From Daedaleopsis sinensis (Eukaryota > Basidiomycota > Agaricomycetes > Polyporales > Polyporaceae), in the NCBI GenBank assembly GCA_033807695.1, contig CM066300.1:4774001-4838000 (forward strand): a DNA stretch of 64,000 nt, written 5' to 3'. This document shows, piece after piece, positions 47,201 to 55,826 of the stretch. The notes beneath the pieces are model-generated. The model did no database searches. It was not told the origin of the DNA and was given only the letters and a program-made list of their open reading frames with translations. A program made the translations under genes and the position numbers. Numbering within the stretch: position 1 is the stretch's first letter; each line of letters opens with the position of its first letter.

Positions 47201-50200
47201 AAGTGCAAGAAGATGTCTTCGATCGAAGTTCCCATCACAGAATAGGAAGCCACACCATATTCCTCGCGATTGTTCTCCACGAGCTCAAGGACTTTCTGCA
47301 CCGTTTCGGGCTCCTTCAGCTTCAGATGGTAAGACAGCTCGTTCGGCGCAGGTGAGGAGGTGTAAGTTAGCGGAGCGATCGCGCGGATGCGCTGGAGGAG
47401 TTCTCCGCGTTGTCCGCTAGCCACCTTCTCTGAGTCGGGGTTGAAGCTGACATTAGTCGTGTATCCTTCCCCCAGAGTGGACTTCAGGGCAACAGGCGTT
47501 CCGTGTGCAACTAGCTTTCCGGGGGCTGCCAGCACAGCGATCGTATCAGCGAGGAGGTCGGCCTCGTCGAGGAACTGTAAGGCGGCGTATGAGTCAACTG
47601 TAGTTGAGGTGAAGCGCAGAGACGTACGTGAGTCGTGAACACCACGGTTCGTTCGTTGCGGACGGAACTAAGGGTACGCCATAGTGCTCGGCGTGATAAT
47701 GGGTCGACACCAGAAGTACACTACGAAAAGGGATTAGTTCCTCATCAGTGCTCGTCCAAAACGCAACCTCACCTCGTCCACGAGAATAACTGCGACACAT
47801 GTGTTAAGCCACAAACTCCCTGTATACAAATTTGGTCACTCACTCTTAGAGCCCCCGATCAGCCCAATGGCTAGCTGCAACTTCCTCTTCTGCCCACCAC
47901 TCAGCGCATCCGCGTTGTAGTGGATCTTCTTCCCGAGGTCGCAATCCCGCAACAGCTGCTCAATGTCTTCGTCCGAGCGCGTGTCCGAGCGCTTCACAGC
48001 CTTCCACACGCGCAGTGTCTGGTAACAAGTCAACTCGGGGAACAGCACGTTCTTCTGTGGCACGATGCCGATCGTGCCCCGCGGGGGACGCTCGACGCCG
48101 CCCTCGAATGTCACTGTTCCGCGCGTGAGCCCGAGTAGCCCAGCGAGGATCGACATGGTGGTCGACTTCCCAGCACTGTCTGTAGCGTAAGCGTTGCATC
48201 TGTTGTGAATCATGTGGGTCAGGTACGTACCCGTTGGACCCGAGGAGGACGTAGATGCCGAACTTGGGTATCTCGATGCTGAGATCAGCTACGGCGGTGA
48301 CGAGGTCTTTGTCGCCCTTGAAGAACGACGGCTTGAAGTCCTTGCCGAGGTTGCGGATCGAGATGGCGGTATCGGGTCCGATAGCGGGCAGCCCAGCTTC
48401 CGCAGCGTCCTTCCTCCGCAAGCGAGACCACCATGACCGACGGTTGGACGGATTGCGAGCGTCATACAGCCGTCTCTCCCATAAGACTGCGAGCCACGGC
48501 CAGAGGAAGACGTCAATCTGATGGACGTTAGAGAGTGAAATTATAAGAGATAACATGCGACGATGCGACGTACGATGGCAGCGATGATGAGTGGTAACAG
48601 CCTCAACGAATTATCGGGATCGGGCTGCAACACACTGGTCGCGATCTGATGCGCCTCGAACCCGCAGATGACGCGTATAGCAAATATGTAGAATCCGGGC
48701 GGGAACAGAATCGTGAAGATGAACGCGACGCCGGTGCTCGCGCGAGCAAACACCAGCGCGAGAATCGCGAAGACGATAGCGAGGAAGGTCGACGCGACTG
48801 CCGCGAGCTGCGGGCTCTTTCCAAAGGGCGTGGCGACGAAGAACGACCAGCTCGCGAGGGTGAAGCCGAGAAGGAGGTGTACTACGATTATGAGGCCGAC
48901 GTTCGTGGCTGTGAATATGCGGAAGTGCCATATAATCGCCACGATCACCCACGCGGGGAGATATGCTAGCGAGATGCTAGTATGCCACGAGCTAGAAGAA
49001 TAAGTGAGTAATCAATTTCTTAAGAAGAGGTAGTACAGACCACGTACACTATGCGAGCGGAGTCTAATAAGCCCATGACCTTCAGGTGGGCGGTCAAAAG
49101 GTTCGCTCTCTCACCGCCGAACGAACCGGGGAGCTGATACGATATGCCAACATAACAAATGAATCTGGCTGGATGTCAGACTTCCTTCCGCCATTTATCT
49201 GCGCATGTACTCACAGAGCGAGCACAAGAAGTGTACGTAGCCCACGGATATAACCTGCAAACATTTGAATAAAACCCCTTCTGCGCGTGTAGAAAACACT
49301 TACTCAAACGGATGTCGGTGAACTGCTCGTCGTTTGTCTCTTGTGTGAATGGCCACTCGATGGGAGTTTGAGGAGTTGTTCCAGTCTCGAGTTCTATGAT
49401 CGCCTATATTGGGCTCGCACAGATATCACTTGGAAGAGAGCTTGTAGACCTACACTGTCGATTGCCCACTGTAGAGGTAGCAGTCTGTCCTCGTAGTCAC
49501 TATTGTGCTTCGTGACATCGATGTGAAACAGACCCCCGTCGGCTCGAATCGTGTAGTTGAGAGGCGAGGTGCCGTCCGAACCGGGGAACGAGTTGAAGGC
49601 GACGGCGGCGAAGCACTCCGAGAACAAGTTGAAGTTCTGCGGACATGCAGAAGGAATGTCGGCGGGAGAGTCGACCTGCCGCACTGCACCTAACTGCTTG
49701 TCGGAGAAGCCACGCGTGATACGCGCGATGACGTCGTGTGCGGAGGGGTTCGTGCCCGTCCCGTTCGTCCCATCTGCCCAGACAAGGGCGAGAGACCCGT
49801 CGAAGACGTTGGTCATCGGAGGGATCAAGACCGGCGTTCCGAGGCCATACTAGGATGACAGACAGGATGAATTACTCTGGGAAAGCGGGGGTGTGTACAG
49901 CGGGGACATTGACCGATGTAACTCTCGTTAACATTTCAGTTACACCGTGAGCATGATCCAAATGAAACCGTGATGTCTCGTACAAGAAATATGCTGGAAA
50001 CACTCAAAATGCCGCATGTTTGGGCGTCACATCCTGGATACATTCTAAATGTCGCGTCTAAGCAGCGTGTATCCAAAATGTGACGCCTTGACAAAGCGAA
50101 GACATATTTGGATTTTATTCCACTTCGAAGACATACGCCAAATAGCTGTGATGATATCGCGAACATATGGTGAACTCTTGCTCTTTAGCTTTTGTTGTAG

Positions 50201-50567
50201 GGCGGACGTGAGTCAGTCAGAGTTCACCATAATATCTCGGTATAATCACAGATAATAGGGTCATTTGCTCACAGTGTTCGCGATGTATTCACGGTGTAAC
50301 GACTCGTTACATCGCTCGATGCCCCCGGTGGGAGAAGCCGAAGCTCACATTGTTTGGCTTCGTGAGGAAGAGCTGGGCGACGGCGAGGAAGATACCGTAC
50401 GCGACAGGCATGATGAAGCATCTCAATATGTTAAGCTACAGTCGAGTATGATTTGAGCTGATCATCTGCTTTCGAGGACTGTACAGACGTACCCAAGGAT
50501 GCTTGGACATGATGATCCAGTTCTTCCAGAATAACGCACCAAACTGCCTGAAGAACAGTCCTGCCAT
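44216..50567 (-). CDS. full-size ABCA-type ABC transporter
   Basis: Two TMD-NBD halves, about 1600 residues in some 20 exons. The ABCA family usually exports or flips lipids. Exons 50493-50567 and 50349-50435 carry the N-terminus and first helix; 49454-49849 is the large luminal loop with NxS/T sites; later exons to about 48570 encode TM helices. NBD1 has Walker A LLGSNGAGKST split by the intron 48176-48230, signature LSGGQKRKLQ, and Walker B (IILVDE) on a 17-nt exon at 47773-47789, followed by CTSGVDPLSRR. The exon 46453-47574 holds the linker and second luminal loop. NBD2 has LLGPNGAGKTTT, LSGGNQRKLS and VVLIDEFSTGID. The ATG at 50567 (MAGLFFRQFGALFWKNW) has the cytosolic amphipathic start typical of the family. 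The second intron is 499 nt and contains a TIR-bounded insert. Confidence 0.9.
49914..50314. mobile_element. MITE-like 401-bp insertion in an ABC transporter intron
   Basis: The segment is bounded by inverted termini: left CGATGTAAC (49914-49922) and right GTTACATCG (50306-50314). A second inverted block, GTTACACCGTGA, lies inside each end. Two further internal inverted repeats occur: GGCGTCACAT..TGGATACA near 50023-50088 and ATGGTGAACTCT..AGAGTTCACCAT near 50167-50230. It has no coding capacity. No clear target-site duplication is visible. Without it the host intron would be about 98 nt. The call as a non-autonomous DNA transposon is inference from structure. Confidence 0.6.
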
Positions 50568-51563
50568 CTTGCCTATCCCTCGCTCTTCGTTGCCTTCGTT
50601 CTTGTACCGGTTTGCGAAGCACCAAGGAACTATCAAGGCAGAAGTAGGGAGTCGCGGGGCCTGAGCCTAAGTATGTTGTAGAGAAAGCAGAGTTCCTAGA
50701 CCGTTGGATGGGAGTTGTAGGTCACAAAGAGACCTTAAGAACACATCGCCACGAAACCGCAGCAAAAAGCAAGGACGTGGTCTGGGAGAAGGATGGACAA
50801 GGGTGGGATATATTTTGCTCAGCCATGTCGTTCGCAGCAAACCGTGCGCAGCCGCGCGCGGCGCTTATAGTGCTCACCAAGCCACAAGCGCCAGCCGAAA
50901 GTGTATAATAGCCGAGATCCTGCGCAGATTCCCCCGACTCAGTGGCTAGCGCTCTTGAAGTTCAAGTTGCCAGTACTACTAGCTTGTGAGCTTTTACACC
51001 AGGGACTATACTGCAGAAGACCTGCTCATTGACCGTAAACTGCATGAACTGATTAGTATTGTCGAACGTTAGACGTACATGGCACCACAGAGCGTCAAGT
51101 TCTGTTTCAATTTGCATCCGTCGCCCGTAATTAGCTTCATGATGCACATGTAATGATGTACGAGTACAAGCCTGTACAAGCCAACCATACCACATGTATT
51201 GACCACGTCCGGGTCCATCACAACCCCAACGTTCGGATCGGAGTGAATTCGAAGAAGGGCTGTCGGACAGAGTGATGCTCAGCACAGGCACAGATGTACA
51301 GCACGATACCAGCCGGTGTTCCTGGGCAGGTGTGTAACTTCCTGGCGTGAGATGGACAGTGACCAATTGGCTGAAGCCGTTACTAGTACCGTTGGGCGAG
51401 AGGCGCACGGACAGTCGTTCTCTCCCAGAGGGGTTTCGACATCATGTCCCAGCTGCAAAAGAATGATACGGGTTAGCAAAGAAGGGAGTTGTTATGATCA
51501 ATATTTGACTAGGGGTATATAGTCAAAATGCACCTACCTGACTCGTAGAGCTCGACCTGCTAA
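50568..51563. other. intergenic, nothing recognised
   Basis: About 1 kb: ABC transporter promoter (left) and RNA-repair gene 3' flank (right). The short frames show no family resemblance. Confidence 0.45.
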
Positions 51564-54212
51564 TCATGAAGTGCGCAGTGTGTTGAGCTGGAGCGGTCCC
51601 TTCGACCAGTGGTCATTCCCAGATATGAAGTCAGCCCGCACGACCTTCCCCCTCGCCACCACCCTCCCCTCCCTCTCGACCTTGACATACACACCCTCCA
51701 GCGGACCCTCGTAGAACCTCGAGGGCTGCAAGACCGCCGTTCTCAGCTCCTCCTCGCTCAGCATCCCGCCCTGGTGCACGACCGGCACCATCCGTATCCC
51801 CGTCCCCTCCAACAGCGCCTCCAGCGTCCGCCGGTCCGCCCACCGCCCCAGGCTCCTGTCGTACAGGTCGAACGCCATGAACAAGTCCGGCAGCGCGTTG
51901 TACGGGGTCGCGTGCGTCGCGGCGAGCCACTCCCCGAACAGCACGTACCGCTGCGCGAAGAGCGCGTCGCGGCCGAGAACCTGCAGCAGCCCCGCGCGGT
52001 GCCGCTCGACCCAGAGCCCGAGCCGGCGGAACTGCGCGTGCGACGCGGGGCTCACACAGTGCGACCGGTTCTGGACGACGATCTGCGTGCGGTCCGCGGA
52101 GAGCGAGAAGCCCATGTTCGCCCCGTCCACTTTCTCGGTGATCACGACGTGTGTACCGTCGCCGCCGCCGAGCACCGGGATGCTCGTGACGATGTCGTCG
52201 CTCGTCGCCGAGCCGAGGTCGAGCAAGTGCGGCGTGCGCGGGAATTTGAACAGCGTGACGGGCGGAGAGAGGCGGGACACCAGCTCTTCCGCAGCGGCAA
52301 TGGACCGGACGACGAGGATCGCCTTGAACCCCTCCGTCTGCTCGGGTCGGACAAACGCGCCATGCATCTGGTCCATCGCGTTGCGCACCCTGTTCCCAGG
52401 CGGAAGCGTCGGGTGCCCCGCGCGGTTCTGCGCGCGCGACACGCACAGCGTGCGGTCGTAATCGAACCACACGCATACCGGGGCCTGTGCCCAGTGCGCC
52501 GCAAGCGCCAGCCACCGCTTCCGCCCGTCGCGCGAGACGTTGCAGCAGTCGAGGAGCACCCGTCTGCCGCGGCCCGCGCGGACGTTCCCGATCGCGGTCT
52601 CGCACGCGGCGCGGCTCCGCGTCTCGTCCTGCGAGACGTACGTCCACCCGTGCGGGTCTCGCGCGATGAGCATGCGCGCGAACGTCGACTTGCCGGAGCC
52701 CGGGAGGCCGACGAGCATGAACAGGTCTGCGTCCTTCGGGAGCGCGCCGTCAGTCTCTAGCGGGCACGGCGGGGGCTCGGGCACGAGGTCGGGCAGGACC
52801 GCGTGTCGCTTCCAGATCGCGCTGCAGTATTTGGCGACGAACTCCTCCTGCTCCTTGGTTTCGATGCTCCCCGGACGGATCGCGCGGAGCGCCGCGACGG
52901 CCTCGCTCGCCGTCATGGCAGGCTCTGTCCTGCCGTGCGCGTCCCCGGGCTTCGTGAAGCCGTACGCGACGAGATAGCACGCGGCAACGGTTCCCGCGCG
53001 GCCCTTGCCCCCGCCGCAGTGGATGAGCATCGGCGTGTTCCACTCGTCTGCGAGCATGCGGAGGACGAGGTCCATCTGCTCGACCGTCGGCGGGCGGTAG
53101 TTCGGGACGGGGAGAAACGTGTCGTTGATGCGCTTGCCGGCGAACCACGCCGCGTCGAGCGGCGTCTCCGTGAGCGTGAGGACGTGCCGGATGCCTAGGT
53201 GCGGCGACGCGAGCACTGAGATGTCGGCCGCGTCACGCGGCGTGGACATGAGCGCGACGTGGAACGGGACGAGCCACCTCGCGAACCGGGGGAGCCGCCA
53301 GAAGTCTGGCCCGGCGCGTTCCTGGGCTGGGTTGCGCACACCCCAAGCGACGGGGACGAGCATGTGCTCGCGCGACTCGATGCAGAGCGACGGAGGGGCG
53401 CGGAGCTCACGTGCACTCAGTGCGTCGCGGAGCGTGGCGGACCAGGGATCGAGAAGACCGTGCGGAGCGTCGGCCGGGAGCTGGGCTCGTTCGGTCTCGG
53501 TGAACAGACAGCCCCACTCGGTGTGCTGCGAGCACTCTTCGATGCGCTTCAGGCAGTACTCGGAAGCCTTGGAGTCGGAGCAGCGCTCGAACGCGCAGGC
53601 GAAGGCGAGCATGGCGAGCTTGAACTGTTCCTCCTTCAGCGCTGCGTCGCCGAGCCTCAGAAAGCCGCGCTGTGATTCTGGCGAGACTTTGCACAGGCCG
53701 AGCCCGACAGTGCGAGCCCGGTCGAACTGCCCTCCGATATGAAACGTGAACGCGAGGTGATCTAGGAAGTCCGGGTCGTTCGAGAGCGAGGCGGGCGGAT
53801 ACCCGGGTAGTAGCGCGTCGAAGCCCTTATCAATGGTATGGTCGTCCCGGTCGGAGAGCGTCAAGTGGAATTGCTTCGGTTTGAGGCCGACTCCCTTACG
53901 CAGGTTCTGGCCGGCGGCCCAGATGACCACCAAGAATAACACGCCCAGTTTGTGGTGGCAACCCACACCTGCGATGTGAATATGGCGCGTGTCGATCGAG
54001 TCAAGGGGCGGCAGAGAATGTTTGAGGGTGACATCCCGCATTTCGTCCTTGGTAAGGATGGTTATATGATAACCATTGGAGGGAGGACTTTGAAGATAAG
54101 GTGCATGCTCTGCATATACGGACTGCTGAAGCCTTGTGATTTCTGCCCGGGCCATATCTTCTATCACAGGACCTGAAAGGGCCAGACAGCCACGGTACTT
54201 GGTGAGCGACAT
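51564..54212 (-). CDS. multidomain RNA repair protein: 2H phosphoesterase-like, Cys phosphatase, P-loop kinase, RNA ligase
   Basis: Single-exon ORF of 882 residues. Residues about 40-130 hold two HxT motifs (HIT at 49-51, HLT at 116-118), the signature of 2H phosphoesterases that open 2',3'-cyclic phosphates. Residues 145-240 look helical and TPR-like. Residues 310-470 form a dual-specificity-type phosphatase with HCGGGKGRAGT (C399, R405). Residues 498-650 are a P-loop kinase module with GLPGSGKST (K508) and a DYDRTLCVSRAQNR lid, like polynucleotide kinases. Residues 655-875 are a nucleotidyltransferase RNA ligase: motif I EKVDGAN (K694), FGEWL, FMAFDLYD, EGVYVK and a final GKVVR. All active-site residues appear intact. 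A 72-nt 5' UTR intron (54215-54286) is likely. Role in tRNA splicing or RNA damage repair is inferred from the domain set. Confidence 0.85.
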   Translation of the reverse strand: MSLTKYRGCLALSGPVIEDMARAEITRLQQSVYAEHAPYLQSPPSNGYHITILTKDEMRDVTLKHSLPPLDSIDTRHIHIAGVGCHHKLGVLFLVVIWAAGQNLRKGVGLKPKQFHLTLSDRDDHTIDKGFDALLPGYPPASLSNDPDFLDHLAFTFHIGGQFDRARTVGLGLCKVSPESQRGFLRLGDAALKEEQFKLAMLAFACAFERCSDSKASEYCLKRIEECSQHTEWGCLFTETERAQLPADAPHGLLDPWSATLRDALSARELRAPPSLCIESREHMLVPVAWGVRNPAQERAGPDFWRLPRFARWLVPFHVALMSTPRDAADISVLASPHLGIRHVLTLTETPLDAAWFAGKRINDTFLPVPNYRPPTVEQMDLVLRMLADEWNTPMLIHCGGGKGRAGTVAACYLVAYGFTKPGDAHGRTEPAMTASEAVAALRAIRPGSIETKEQEEFVAKYCSAIWKRHAVLPDLVPEPPPCPLETDGALPKDADLFMLVGLPGSGKSTFARMLIARDPHGWTYVSQDETRSRAACETAIGNVRAGRGRRVLLDCCNVSRDGRKRWLALAAHWAQAPVCVWFDYDRTLCVSRAQNRAGHPTLPPGNRVRNAMDQMHGAFVRPEQTEGFKAILVVRSIAAAEELVSRLSPPVTLFKFPRTPHLLDLGSATSDDIVTSIPVLGGGDGTHVVITEKVDGANMGFSLSADRTQIVVQNRSHCVSPASHAQFRRLGLWVERHRAGLLQVLGRDALFAQRYVLFGEWLAATHATPYNALPDLFMAFDLYDRSLGRWADRRTLEALLEGTGIRMVPVVHQGGMLSEEELRTAVLQPSRFYEGPLEGVYVKVEREGRVVARGKVVRADFISGNDHWSKGPLQLNTLRTS

Positions 54213-54214
54213 GC

Positions 54215-54286
54215 CTGGAAGATACTGGGTGTTAGTGCTAGGTGAACAGTTACGACCCACACATATTGCTGTCCTTATGTACTCAC
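54215..54286 (-). other. probable 5' UTR intron of the RNA repair gene
   Basis: Donor AAGG|GTGAGTAC and acceptor CTTCCAG lie just before the start codon; no upstream in-frame ATG exists in the preceding exon, so the intron would be in the leader. Confidence 0.5.
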
Positions 54287-54782
54287 CCTTGAATCACTGC
54301 TAGGACGGACCCGCGTCGAGTCAAAGTGATCAGCGAAGTTGGCGAGAGAGAAGGCAGGGCACTGCATTTATACGAGGCCGAGTCACAGGCGGAGGCGGTG
54401 CGTAGGCAATAGCGTCACCCGGCGTGACATTGGATCTATTGGAAGAGGAGCTCCGGAGGATAGCCTTATGAGAATAGTAGACTCTTTCGTACCTGAAGCT
54501 TGAAGCTGAAGTCATCGAGCGACTTTGATGAATCGATGTCAGTACAATCTAAACGTGTAGTATAGGCGACATACCTACCATACTCCAAGACCAGAGCGCA
54601 CCCTTCGTACGAGACGCTGTTGAGTACACTGCGGCCGCGGCCCGCAGTTCGTGAATAGATGTTAGGACTGATCCAAGATGAGAGGCACTAGCGAAAAAGG
54701 ACGCGATAGTATACAAGATGACAGATATGATCTAATATACAATAAAACCAGATATCGAATGTGGTCAGTAGTGTAGGAAGGT
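54287..54782. other. intergenic, nothing recognised
   Basis: About 500 bases between the promoter of the RNA repair gene and the 3' end of the LysM gene. No gene seen apart from the TATA element noted. Confidence 0.45.
54366..54372 (-). promoter_or_regulatory. TATA box of the RNA repair gene
   Basis: Minus-strand TATAAAT about 155 bp upstream of the ATG and upstream of the proposed 5' UTR intron. Confidence 0.45.
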
Positions 54783-55555
54783 TCAGGCCTTGCGAGGTAG
54801 GCATACAGCCTGTCCAGGGCGCAGAGCCTCACACTCGAGGCCCTTGTTCAAGTTCTGTATGTCCTCAATAGAGCATCCACGGTTCTGGGAAAGATCCCAG
54901 CATGTGTCTCCGCGGGCGATGCGGTACACTTCGCTTGTTCCGGGACACAAGACGGCCTCGGGTGGGGTGGAGGGAGTCGAGGAGTGCACGAGGCGGAATA
55001 CGAGCAGGAGGACGACAGCAACAATGAGGAAGAAAGGAAGAATGATACGGTACGCGCTGTCATTTCGGCTCGTGGAATGCATGGAGCCGTTCTGGAGAGC
55101 ATGAGTCTGCATGAACGTACATGCATGCATGCCGAGATGAATGTGGACGCACCGCATCCACCGCGAGCGGCGTGTAGCCGTCGGAACGAGACTGAACACC
55201 AATCTCCGCCTCTTCGTCCTCCGAGGAACGACCGTCGACGGCAATAGGGGCATCGTCGACTGCAGGCAGGCGGACAAGTTCAGGCGACATTCCATACAGG
55301 ACCAGGAGGATAATGACGCACCTCGGACGAGCTCTCCGTACTGGGCACCCTCTGCGCCCTGCCAGAGGGTGCGGTCCCGGTCACGATAGTAGTATCTGCC
55401 CGTGTCGGAGTCGTATGCGACCCGCTTCATGCCCTCGGGCAGGCGGTAGGAGTCCTGTCAGTCCGTGGGTGGTCAGCGTTCAGACAGTGGGCATGCAGGC
55501 GCACTGGCGGCGAGCACGGCAGACGCACGTCGTCGTACTGAGTCCAGCGACCCAT
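54783..55555 (-). CDS. membrane-anchored LysM-domain protein
   Basis: Four exons (55529-55555, 55322-55454, 55153-55259, 54783-55091) encode 191 residues. The N-terminus MGRWTQYDDDSYRLPEGM is followed by a Tyr/Arg-rich block with RYYYRDRDRTLWQGA and an acidic region (SSEDEEAE). One TM helix (ILPFFLIVAVVLLLVFRLV, about residues 110-130) precedes a C-terminal LysM motif (about 145-190: YRIARGDTCWDLSQ to LRPGQAVCLPR) with conserved Cys. With no signal peptide, a type II topology would put LysM in the lumen or outside the cell, where it could bind chitin-type sugars; an endomembrane role is equally possible. The 27-nt first exon rests on splice phase and family-like sequence. Head to head with malic enzyme. 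Confidence 0.78.
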
Positions 55556-55826
55556 TCACGCAAAGGCGGGTAGTTACGGAGCAAGAGGTATGTGATTGTC
55601 GAGAGCGCAGGTGAGCGTCATGGCCAAAGGCCTGGCTTCAGCGCAGTCCGCGGCAGTGCGATGGGACCTGGACGCCTCCCACGCCGACCCGGACCGCTGC
55701 CTCGAGCTGATAGACTCCATAACTATTAACAGTCCACGCGTCGACCTACCATCGTCGTCACTATAAGAATGGCTTCCAGCAGCTCCAACGAACACCGACT
55801 CTACTCTCTCTCTACTACTGTCTACG
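55556..55826. promoter_or_regulatory. bidirectional promoter, LysM protein/malic enzyme
   Basis: 271 bp between divergent start codons must carry both core promoters. No strong TATA box is seen on either side. Confidence 0.5.

Noticed and set aside
51609..52760. 383-codon plus-strand frame opposite the RNA repair gene
   Set aside because: Antisense shadow in high-GC coding sequence; the minus strand carries the conserved catalytic motifs.
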